From contig JACIXB010000016.1 of the NCBI GenBank assembly GCA_014360685.1, forward strand, positions 1 to 64,000: 64,000 nucleotides of DNA, given 5' to 3'. This DNA is from Actinomycetota bacterium. GTDB taxonomy: Bacteria > Actinomycetota > Geothermincolia > Geothermincolales > RBG-13-55-18. The notes under the pieces are model-generated. The model was not told the origin of the DNA. It worked only from the letters and a program-made list of their open reading frames with translations, and searched no databases. Below are positions 40,735-47,696 of the stretch, piece by piece. Position numbers and translations under genes: made by a program. Position 1 is the first letter of the stretch, and the number at the start of each line of letters is the position of its first letter.

Positions 40735-41218
40735 TATTTCAACCTCCTCGTTTTCCTTGCCGGAAGGGACCGGCTTTCCACCCGGTTTACCGGGTCTGGC
40801 CCCTTGACCCCACGGTTCCGGCCTCTGCGCCTGGCGCACCGCAGGAGCCTTATTCCCGGTTCCCGCAACCGCCCTCCGGCGGGGTCGGATCCCGATCCCC
40901 GCACAACAAGATGCTATCACAACTATCCCCCGGCGACGATGCGTCCCCGGCTCCCACCGGGGCGGAATCCGCCTCCGGCCGGCATATCGGATGTGGGGTG
41001 GCAAGGCCTCCACCCGGCATCCCTTTGCATGGTACGCTTTCCCAGACCTTCCACCGCGGATGGGGTGGGGCCTCGAGGCCCGGGAGGCGTGCGCCGGCAC
41101 TCTTCCGCCCCTATAAGAGAACCGGTTCGTGCCCGGAAGCGGGATTTGTCGCCGTAACCGGAGGCCCCGGAAGGTGTTTATAATAACGGGTGTGAAGCGC
41201 AAAGCCGGAAAAAAGGGG
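40735..41218 (+). promoter_or_regulatory. Divergent spacer with the sigma-factor promoter
   Basis: 484 nt without a supported gene. TATAAT at 41179-41184 is a perfect -10 for the sigma-factor gene. The long open frames here are GC-rich artefacts. Confidence 0.5.
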
Positions 41219-41809
41219 GTGAGCTTGGAAAGAGGTGGCGACGGAGGCCGGGAACTATGCCACGAGGACGGCGCCCTGGTACAGCAAGCCCGGGAGAAGA
41301 GGGAGGCCTTCGAGGCCCTGTATACCAAGTACCTCCGCAAGGTCTACACCTACGTCTATTACCGGGTAGGGCACGCGGAGGACGCGGAGGATATAACGGA
41401 GAGCGTCTTTCTCCACGCCCTGGTGCACCTGGACCGCTACCAGGACCGGGGAATTCCCTTCTCCGCTTGGCTCCTGCGCATAGCCCACAACCTGGTGGCC
41501 AACTGGCACCGCAGCGCTTCCCGGAGACGCCCGGTTTCCCTGGAGGCGGCGGAGGAGTTGCATGACCAGGGCCTGTCCCCGGAGGAAGCCGTGGAGAGGG
41601 CGGAGGAGATAAGGCGTCTGCGCGAGGCCCTGGCTTCGCTTCCCGAGGAGAGGCAACAGGTGCTCATCCTCCGTTACGCGGAGGGAATGAGGCACCGGGA
41701 GATCGGGCAGGTGATGGGAAAGAGCGCCGGAGCGGTGAAGGTGCTGGTTCACCGCTCGCTGATAAGCCTGCACCGGCGCCTCTCCGAGAAGGAGGAGGAA
41801 GAGAGATGA
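41219..41809 (+). CDS. ECF-type RNA polymerase sigma factor
   Basis: 196 residues from GTG 41219. Sigma-70 region 2 (EALYTKYLRKVYTYVYYRVGHAEDAEDITESVF) and region 4 (LASLPEERQQVLILRYAEGMRHREIGQVMGKSAGAVKVLVHRSL) are complete, with the GVK helix. No region 3. A -10 TATAAT lies 35 nt upstream. The next gene overlaps by 4 nt and could act on it, although it is not a typical zinc anti-sigma. Confidence 0.9.
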   Translation: MSLERGGDGGRELCHEDGALVQQAREKREAFEALYTKYLRKVYTYVYYRVGHAEDAEDITESVFLHALVHLDRYQDRGIPFSAWLLRIAHNLVANWHRSASRRRPVSLEAAEELHDQGLSPEEAVERAEEIRRLREALASLPEERQQVLILRYAEGMRHREIGQVMGKSAGAVKVLVHRSLISLHRRLSEKEEEER

Positions 41810-42117
41810 ACGGATGGAGGAGACGGGGGAGCGAGATGAGGAAGCGCGGATACCGGCACACGGTGAGGTTGCTCAAGAGCTACCTCCATCCCCTGGAACC
41901 CGACCCCGCCTTTTCCCGACGCCTGGAGGACCTCTGCCAGGGGCTGGGGGCGGTCGACCTCCTGGTGGCCGAATCGGAGCCCGCGGGCCACTTCTCCGGC
42001 CGCCGGGGAATGATCATCGGGGGGGCGGTGTTTTCCGCCCTTCCCTTTCTGGGGGTCGCCGCCTATGCTATCAACAAGCACCTGGCCAGGCGGAGGGCCG
42101 TGGCCCTGGGAGTCTGA
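41806..42117 (+). CDS. Small single-pass membrane protein coupled to the sigma factor
   Basis: 103 residues. ATG 41806 overlaps the sigma-factor stop (ATGA). A basic soluble N-terminal part is followed by one transmembrane helix (GMIIGGAVFSALPFLGVAAYAI) and a basic tail (NKHLARRRAVALGV). By position it is a candidate membrane anchor or anti-sigma factor, but it lacks the HxxxCxxC zinc motif. Its 3' end is duplicated downstream. Confidence 0.65.
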   Translation: MNGWRRRGSEMRKRGYRHTVRLLKSYLHPLEPDPAFSRRLEDLCQGLGAVDLLVAESEPAGHFSGRRGMIIGGAVFSALPFLGVAAYAINKHLARRRAVALGV

Positions 42118-42297
42118 GGCGGGAGTTGTGGCCCCGGCGCCCGATGGGGTAGGACCGTGGCCCTGGGGGTCTGATGAGGGGCGGAGATGAACCCAAGAAG
42201 GGCCGGGCTTTTTCCGCCCTTCCCTTTCTGGGGGTCGCCGCCTATGCTATCAACAAGCACCTGGGCAGGCGGAGGGCCGTGGCCCTGGGAGTCTGAG
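42031..42297. repeat. 88-bp duplication of the membrane-protein gene end
   Basis: 42031-42118 and 42210-42297 are identical except one base (GCC/GGC), offset 179 bp. The duplicated unit also contains GGGCGGAGATGA twice (42179 and 42300 regions), which is the ribosome-binding site and start of the acpP gene, so a segment covering gene end plus acpP start was copied. CCGTGGCCCTGGG occurs a third time near 42153. The extra copy has no start in frame. Confidence 0.85.
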
Positions 42298-42308
42298 AAG
42301 GGGCGGAG

Positions 42309-42560
42309 ATGAGACGGGAAGAGATCTTGCACGCGGTGCGTGCCGCGTTGGCGGAGGCATTGGAACTCCCCGAGGAAGATATCCGGGAGGACTCCCGCTT
42401 CAAGGAAGACCTGGAGGCGGATTCCCTGGACCTGGTGGAGCTCCTCCTGGAGATGGAACGCGTTTACGGCTTCAAGGTCAGCGACGAGGAAGCGGCGGAG
42501 ATCGAGACCGTGGGGGACGCCGTGGACCTGATCCTGAGGAAGGTGGCGGCCAAAGCCTGA
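42309..42560 (+). CDS. acpP: Acyl carrier protein
   Basis: 83 residues. DSLD motif (EADSLDLVELLLEME) with the Ser that takes 4'-phosphopantetheine, flanked by acidic helices. ATG 42309 follows GGGCGGAG. No fatty-acid synthesis genes are nearby, so it may be a dedicated carrier for this locus or the general ACP. Confidence 0.93.
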   Translation: MRREEILHAVRAALAEALELPEEDIREDSRFKEDLEADSLDLVELLLEMERVYGFKVSDEEAAEIETVGDAVDLILRKVAAKA

Positions 42561-42691
42561 GGAGCGGCGTCGCTCATCACAAAGTCCTGCGTAACGGCCT
42601 CCGCCGAGAGAGATGCGATACACGTGTCCGAAGGCGCCGGTCCGTATCTTTGAGGGGCGTGGACCTTGGCGATTCCGGCGAAGGGCAAGGC

Positions 42692-43681
42692 ATGAGAGTA
42701 GGGATTCCCGGAGGCCTTCTATACTACCGGTACGGCAAGCTCTGGACCTCCTTCCTGGAGGCCCTGGGGGCGGAGGTGGTGGAGTCGGGAGAGACCACCC
42801 GTTCCATCCTCAACTCCGGGGTGAGCAAGGCGGAAAACGAGAGCTGCCTCCCGGTGAAAGTCTTCTACGGGCACGTGCTCGCCCTGCGGGAGAAGGTGGA
42901 CGCCATCTTCGTACCCCGCCTGGTGAGCGTCAAGAAGGGGACCCACACCTGCCCCAAGATGCTGGGCCTTCCGGACCTGGCCCGGGCGGCGGTGGAGGAT
43001 AAGGTGCCCGTCATCGCCCCCACCATTAATTTCCAGGAAGGGATGTGGGCCAACTACCGCGCCGTCTATTCCCTGGGGCGCCTTTTCACCCGCAACCCGT
43101 TCCGCATACTCCGGGCGGGGCTGGATGCCTGGCGCGAACACCGCCTTTACCTGGAGCGCCTCACCCTGGGGCTGGACCACCGCAGCGCCTTGAAGGGGGA
43201 GGCCGAAGGCCTTCTCTGCGAGGGCCGGGAATTGAGGATCGGGGTCATCGGCCACCATTACAACGTCTACGACACCTTCACCACCATGTCCCTCCTGGAC
43301 CGCCTGGGATCCATGGGAGTGGACGTGGTCACCGCGGACATGGTGCCGGAAGAGCTCAAGGAGAGAGAACTGAAACGATTGCCCAAGGAGATCTACTGGA
43401 GCTACGAGCGGGAAGTGGCGGGGGCCATCCTGGCCTGCTCCCGCTACCGGCTGGTGGACGGGATAATCTTCATGATCTCCTTTCCCTGCGGGCCGGATTC
43501 CATAATCCGGGTGCTCTGCGAACAGGAGAACCGCCGCCTGGGAGGAGTTCCCATGCTCAGCCTGGTCATCGACGAGCACACCGGCGAGGGCGGTTTCCTC
43601 ACCCGCATCGAGGCCTTCGTGGATATGCTCCGGCGCCGCAAGAACCCGGTCGCCCTGCGGAAGGAGGCGGTGGCGGTATGA
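42692..43681 (+). CDS. 2-hydroxyacyl-CoA dehydratase activase-related protein (first of pair)
   Basis: 329 residues from ATG 42692 (MRVGIPGGLLYYRYGKLW). Resembles the DUF2229/COG3580-type proteins linked to BadF/HgdC activases. Conserved Cys in NESCLPVKVFYGH, GTHTCPKMLGL and SFPCGPDSIIRVLCEQ and the DEHTGEGGFLTRIEAF end suggest a 4Fe-4S cluster protein. There is no actin-fold ATPase domain in it. The next gene overlaps by 4 nt. The role is inferred from the family; the substrate is unknown. Confidence 0.75.
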   Translation: MRVGIPGGLLYYRYGKLWTSFLEALGAEVVESGETTRSILNSGVSKAENESCLPVKVFYGHVLALREKVDAIFVPRLVSVKKGTHTCPKMLGLPDLARAAVEDKVPVIAPTINFQEGMWANYRAVYSLGRLFTRNPFRILRAGLDAWREHRLYLERLTLGLDHRSALKGEAEGLLCEGRELRIGVIGHHYNVYDTFTTMSLLDRLGSMGVDVVTADMVPEELKERELKRLPKEIYWSYEREVAGAILACSRYRLVDGIIFMISFPCGPDSIIRVLCEQENRRLGGVPMLSLVIDEHTGEGGFLTRIEAFVDMLRRRKNPVALRKEAVAV

Positions 43682-44790
43682 GGATAAGCTGGCCCCACAT
43701 GGGCAGCCTGGAGTTCGTCCTGGGCAGCGTCTTCGAGGAGCTGGGGCTTGATTACCTGCTCCCGCCCCCCAATTCCCAGCGTACCCTGGAGCTGGGGACG
43801 CGCTATGGCCCGGAGTTCGCCTGTTTCCCGCTCAAGACCACCCTGGGAAACTTCATCGAGGCCCTGGAGGCGGGGGCGGACACCCTGATCATGGTCTCCG
43901 GGAGGGGACCCTGCCGCTTCGGGTTTTACGCCGAGACGCAGAGGCGCATCCTGGAGGATGCCGGCTATGATTTCCGCATGGTGATGCTGGAATTCGAGCC
44001 TGGCAGGATACCGGCCACGATTAGGAAGCTGGGGGAGCTGAAGCAGGGCCGGCCCTGGAGGTCCGTGGTCCGGGCCATCAAGTTCGCCCTCAGCAAGGCC
44101 TATCTCATAGACCGCCTGGAACAACAGGCCCTGCATCAGCGCTGCCTGGACCGGGAGAGGGGGGCCACCACCAAGGCGCTGGAGAGGTGCTACCGCATGG
44201 TGTGGGAGGCGGATTCCTACGCCGCCCTACGGAGGGTGGAAGAGGAGGCCTTCGAGCTGCTGCGCAGCGTCCCCGGGGAGGAAAGGGAGACGGTGAAGAT
44301 AGGGATAGTGGGCGAGTTTTACCTCGTCTTGGAGCCCTTCTTCAACCTGGGGGTGGAGGAGCAGCTGGGAAACCTGGGAGCGTTCGTGGAACGCAGCGTC
44401 TACCTCACCGACTGGCTGCGCCCCTCGGGGAACAACCCCGTGGCCGGCCACCACGACCGGGAGGTGGAGGAGGCGGCGAGGCCCTACCTCACCCACTTCG
44501 TGGGGGGAGAGGGGCTGAGGTCGGTGGGGGCCACGGCCCTCTACCACCGCCTGGGATTCGACGGGGTGGTGCACGTCATGCCCTTCACCTGCATGCCGGA
44601 GACCATCGCCAAGAGCATCCTCCCCCGGGTGTCGCGGGACCTGGGGATTCCCGTCCTATTCCTGGTCATCGACGAGATGACCGGAAAGGCCGGCGTGGCC
44701 ACCCGCCTGGAGGCCTTCGTGGACCTGGCCCGCTTCCGGAGGAGGTCGAGGGAGGCGGGCTTGGACTACTCCCTGCAGCCCGCCTTCTGA
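43678..44790 (+). CDS. 2-hydroxyacyl-CoA dehydratase activase-related protein (second of pair)
   Basis: 370 residues, ATG 43678 overlapping the previous TGA. COG3581-like. Cys in GPEFACFPLKTTLGN, SGRGPCRFGFY and MPFTCMPETIAKSI; the DEMTGKAGVATRLEAFVDL end mirrors the first protein's DEHTGEGGFLTRIEAFVDM, so the two are paralogous halves of one system. In other bacteria these domains are often fused to an activase in one long protein; here they are split and the activase is not in the window. Confidence 0.75.
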   Translation: MRISWPHMGSLEFVLGSVFEELGLDYLLPPPNSQRTLELGTRYGPEFACFPLKTTLGNFIEALEAGADTLIMVSGRGPCRFGFYAETQRRILEDAGYDFRMVMLEFEPGRIPATIRKLGELKQGRPWRSVVRAIKFALSKAYLIDRLEQQALHQRCLDRERGATTKALERCYRMVWEADSYAALRRVEEEAFELLRSVPGEERETVKIGIVGEFYLVLEPFFNLGVEEQLGNLGAFVERSVYLTDWLRPSGNNPVAGHHDREVEEAARPYLTHFVGGEGLRSVGATALYHRLGFDGVVHVMPFTCMPETIAKSILPRVSRDLGIPVLFLVIDEMTGKAGVATRLEAFVDLARFRRRSREAGLDYSLQPAF

Positions 44791-45191
44791 GGCGGCGTTT
44801 CTCTCGTTAAAGGGGAAAGGGCCCGTTCCTTGAAAGGCGGCCGGAGGGGAAGTGGGCTTTAAAGGAAGAGGGATGGCGTGTGCCCGGAGGGTTTGGGCCT
44901 TAACGGATCCGTCCGCGCTCTTCTTTCGGCGTAATATTTAAAGCGGACCGGGGGACTCCCTGTTAAGATTTGCGACTACCTTTGCCCAGCGGCTGGCCGG
45001 AGTCACCGCTGGTCGCCTTGCCCGGTACAAGTGATGGAATGCTGCGGGCGGATTCACCCCTTCCTCCACGTGGTGTAGCCTCGACCGTATCCTTGAGAAA
45101 ACCGTGACCCGTTAAGGGGGTAGGCGGAAAAAGCCCAATAAAGGGTATAATGTATTCGTCATTAGTCGGGAACAGGATAAGGAGGTTGCCA
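44791..45191 (+). promoter_or_regulatory. Structured spacer with promoter of the coiled-coil gene
   Basis: 401 nt without a gene. A stem CCAGCGG/CCGCTGG (44986-45012) lies in a region with further pairing potential. A perfect TATAAT at 45146-45151 is the likely -10 for the next gene, giving a leader of about 33 nt. Confidence 0.45.
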
Positions 45192-45422
45192 ATGGCCAAC
45201 GAGAAGGAAGAGCTCTTGAACAAGGAGATCGCCGCCTACGAGGAGGAGCTCAGGGTGCTGGCGGGAAAGCTGCAGGAGCTGGCCGGGGTGGACTGCTCCT
45301 TCGGAGCCTGCGTCTTCGATCCCGAGATGCAGGACGTGGAAGCCAAGCTTGCCGAGCTGCAGAAAAGGAAGAAGGTCCTCGCCGAGGTGATGGAGTCCCT
45401 CAAGCAGTGCGGCATCGAGTGA
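45192..45422 (+). CDS. Small coiled-coil protein with Cys residues
   Basis: 76 residues from ATG 45192 with AGGAGG upstream. Two Lys/Glu/Leu-rich helices (NKEIAAYEEELRVLAGKLQEL and EAKLAELQKRKKVLAEVMES) form a likely helical hairpin around a loop with DCSFGACVFD. A third Cys is near the end. Family not recognised. It has its own promoter and a terminator, so it is an independent transcript. Confidence 0.7.
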   Translation: MANEKEELLNKEIAAYEEELRVLAGKLQELAGVDCSFGACVFDPEMQDVEAKLAELQKRKKVLAEVMESLKQCGIE

Positions 45423-45436
45423 TATAGAGAAAGCGG

Positions 45437-45475
45437 AAAAAGGAGGGGCTTCCCCTGAAGTCCTCCTTTTCTTTT
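45437..45475 (+). terminator. Rho-independent terminator
   Basis: AAAAAGGAGG (45437-45446) and CCTCCTTTT (45462-45470) form a stem followed by CTTTTC. It is 15 nt after the stop of the coiled-coil gene. Confidence 0.75.
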
Positions 45476-45597
45476 CAAGAGACTCACCCTTATGCGCGCC
45501 CCCCAGGCTCTGGCCTTCGCGATTTGGGATCGGCGCGGCGGAAGGGAAGGCGTTGGCCCTTGACGGGTTATGCTGTCTGCAAGGTCTCCGGCCACCT

Positions 45598-46095
45598 CTA
45601 TTTCACTTCGAAGAACTTATCCTCCGGTGCCCCGCAGATGGGGCATTTCTCGGGCACCACGTCATCGGCCACGTATCCGCACACGCCACAGACGTAATAG
45701 TTGGGGATCTTCTCCGCCACCAGGTGCTGCAGCGCCCCCTCGTAGAGCTTGATGTGGCGTTCTTCGACGTCGCGCGCATAGGCGAACATGGTGGCCGCCG
45801 CCTTGTCGCCCTCGGCCTCGGCGTCGGCGATGAAGGAGTCGTAGCTCACCTGGGCTATCTTCTGTTCCGAGGCCAAGGCTTCCTCCAGGTTGGTCTCGGT
45901 GTCCTTTATCTCCCGGAGCAGGCGGAGGTTGTTGTAGGCGTGGATGCTCTCCGATTCGGACACCGCCCGGAATAGTTTGGCGATGGCCGGGTAGTCCTCC
46001 TCCTCGGCCTTCTTGGCGAAGGCCTTGAGCCTCACCGCCGCCTTGGACTCTCCCGTGTAGGCGTCGTAGAGGTGCTGCTTGGTATTCTCTCCCAT
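45598..46095 (-). CDS. Rubrerythrin
   Basis: 165 residues. Di-iron peroxidase of anaerobes. Ferritin-like ligands appear as ESKAAVRLKAF and EESDxxH-type ESESIHAYNNL, then the late EERHIKLYEGAL. The C-terminal rubredoxin-like domain has CGVCGYV and CPICGAPEDKF. ATG 46095 follows GAGGAAAGGGGG. Takes electrons from rubredoxin or NADH systems to reduce peroxide. Cytoplasmic. Confidence 0.95.
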   Translation of the reverse strand: MGENTKQHLYDAYTGESKAAVRLKAFAKKAEEEDYPAIAKLFRAVSESESIHAYNNLRLLREIKDTETNLEEALASEQKIAQVSYDSFIADAEAEGDKAAATMFAYARDVEERHIKLYEGALQHLVAEKIPNYYVCGVCGYVADDVVPEKCPICGAPEDKFFEVK

Positions 46096-46171
46096 GCGTC
46101 CCCCTTTCCTCGATTCCCGTGACGAGGACGCCCTGGAATGAGGCTGGAAGTTCCAGCCGCGGCCAGGGTCG

Positions 46172-46405
46172 TCAGTCTCCCCTCTTGCGCACGAAGACGT
46201 GGTACTCCCCATCCCGTTCCTCGATGCCCAGGAACTGGTGCCCGGTCTTGGCGCACCATGCGGGCATATCGCTCTTGATCCCCGGATCGTCGGCGACGAC
46301 CTCCAGGACCTCGCCCTCCCCTAGTTCCTTGATCTCCTGGGAGGTCTTGACGATGGGCATGGGGCAGTAGAGGCCCACGCAGTCCACGCTCCTGTCCGCC
46401 TTCAA
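46172..46405 (-). CDS. TusA-family sulfur carrier
   Basis: 77 residues. The CPxP signature GLYCPMPIVKTSQEI (Cys14) carries a persulfide in this family. TTG 46405 with GGAGGTGG upstream is the only reasonable start. It is followed by a fixed order of sulfur genes upstream on the same strand (DsrE-like, zinc ribbon, IscU, IscS-like), which supports a sulfur-relay role. Confidence 0.9.
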   Translation of the reverse strand: MKADRSVDCVGLYCPMPIVKTSQEIKELGEGEVLEVVADDPGIKSDMPAWCAKTGHQFLGIEERDGEYHVFVRKRGD

Positions 46406-46563
46406 TATACCACCTCCTCTAGTCCATCCCCGGCGGTCACGCCCGGCCGGGCTTTGCCTCCCACCTCCCCGCGTGCGGCGCCTTCAAGAATCCCCGCGGG
46501 CCGGGTGGAGCAGCGGCCGCGCGGCGAGTTCGAGAATGCCGCTCCCAATGTGACGGAGGCCCC

Positions 46564-47073
46564 TCAGATGAAGAGATTTATCGAGGAGCGGGAAGCCCTC
46601 TCCACGTAGGTGGCCGCCCCGGCGAACTCCTCCACCTCGGGGATGAAGTCCTTCTCCGTAAGGCCCATGAGGGCCATGGAGGTGGTGCAGGCTATGAAGT
46701 GCACCCCGAGCTCCCGGGCCATGGCCATCATTTCCTCCAGGGAGGGCATGCGGAACCGGCGCATGAGGTGTTTCATGGCCGCCCGGCCCCCGCCCAGCAT
46801 GTGCAGCCGGGAGAGGCGCAAGCGCCGGGAACCTCCCCGGTTCATGAGTCCCAGCATGCGCTGTAGGGGGGTCTTCCGAGCCCCACCCCCCCTTTCCCTG
46901 CGCACCACGTTGAGTCCCCAGAAGGTGAAGAACATGGTCACTTCCATGCCCAAGGAGGCGGCGGTGGTGGCGATGTTGAAGGCCGCCAGGGCCCGGTCCA
47001 GATCCCCGCTGAAGACCACGATGGTGGCGCTCTCCGCGCCTTCCCCGGTTTCCTTGCGGTCGGTGGTATCCAT
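46564..47073 (-). CDS. DsrE-like (DsrE/DsrF/DrsH superfamily) protein
   Basis: 169 residues. Starts with an Asp/Glu-rich tail, then IVVFSGDLDRALAAFNIATTAASLGMEVTMFFTFWGLN, the classic DsrE-like core, and ELGVHFIACTTSMALMGL containing the conserved Cys. These proteins accept sulfane sulfur from TusA or rhodanese partners. Ends with a hydrophobic tail. 158 nt upstream of tusA on the same strand. Confidence 0.85.
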   Translation of the reverse strand: MDTTDRKETGEGAESATIVVFSGDLDRALAAFNIATTAASLGMEVTMFFTFWGLNVVRRERGGGARKTPLQRMLGLMNRGGSRRLRLSRLHMLGGGRAAMKHLMRRFRMPSLEEMMAMARELGVHFIACTTSMALMGLTEKDFIPEVEEFAGAATYVERASRSSINLFI

Positions 47074-47106
47074 TTACGATGCCTTCCTCATCTCGCCCAC
47101 GGATTA

Positions 47107-47307
47107 CTATTCTTGTGTCCGCAGGGGTTCCCCGCAGTGGGGGCATTCCTCGGCTCCCTCCCGGGCCGCCCCGCCGCAGGAGGTGCAGGTGACGATCACT
47201 ATCTGGCAGGGCCGGCAAAAGGCGGGCATGTCCGCCGCCGCCTCTATCTCCCCCTCGCAGAAGGGGCAGCGGCAGATCACCGTCCTCGCTTCCTTCCTCT
47301 CCTCCAT
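47107..47307 (-). CDS. Small zinc-ribbon protein
   Basis: 66 residues from ATG 47307 (MEERKEART). Four pairs of CxxC-type knuckles: CRCPFC, CRPC, CTSC, CPHC. Likely binds two zinc ions, or Fe-S clusters. Lies between the DsrE-like gene and iscU with 1-2 nt from the iscU stop. Not in any track of typical enzymes; probably a carrier or adaptor in this sulfur cluster. Confidence 0.75.
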   Translation of the reverse strand: MEERKEARTVICRCPFCEGEIEAAADMPAFCRPCQIVIVTCTSCGGAAREGAEECPHCGEPLRTQE

Positions 47308-47308
47308 C

Positions 47309-47692
47309 TCATCTCTTTCCTTTCTTTTCCAGGTAATCCTCGATGGCCTTGTGCAGGGCGTCCGCTCCCAGGTTGGAACAGTGCATCTTGTTGGCGGGCA
47401 GGCCGCCCAGCTCCTGGGCCACGTCATCACGGGTGATCTTCAGGGCCTCCTCGATGGTCTTTCCCTTGGCCATCTCGCTGACCATGCTGGAGACGGCGAT
47501 GGCCGCGCCGCACCCGAAGGTCTTGAACTTGACGTCCGAGAGCCGGCCCTCATCGTCCACCTTGATGTAGAAGGTCATCATGTCCCCGCACACGGGGTTG
47601 CCCACCTCCCCCACCCCGTCGGCGTCCTCTATCTCGCCCACGTTGCGCGGGTTGGTGAAATGGTCCATGACCACGTCGCTGTACTGGGCCAC
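47309..47692 (-). CDS. iscU: Fe-S cluster scaffold IscU
   Basis: 127 residues from GTG 47692 (GGAAAGGGGGTGAG upstream). All cluster ligands are kept: Cys and Asp in GNPVCGD, Cys in KTFGCGAAI, His-Cys in KMHCSNL. The LPANKMHC segment is the LPPVK-like chaperone loop but altered. Placed directly after the IscS-like gene; the two should form the Isc complex. Confidence 0.95.
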   Translation of the reverse strand: MAQYSDVVMDHFTNPRNVGEIEDADGVGEVGNPVCGDMMTFYIKVDDEGRLSDVKFKTFGCGAAIAVSSMVSEMAKGKTIEEALKITRDDVAQELGGLPANKMHCSNLGADALHKAIEDYLEKKGKR

Positions 47693-47696
47693 GATC

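Noticed and set aside
44941-45015. Cyclic-di-GMP-I riboswitch on the minus strand
   Set aside because: GGGCAAAGG...TCGCAAA is only loosely like the motif, and no suitable downstream gene lies on that strand.
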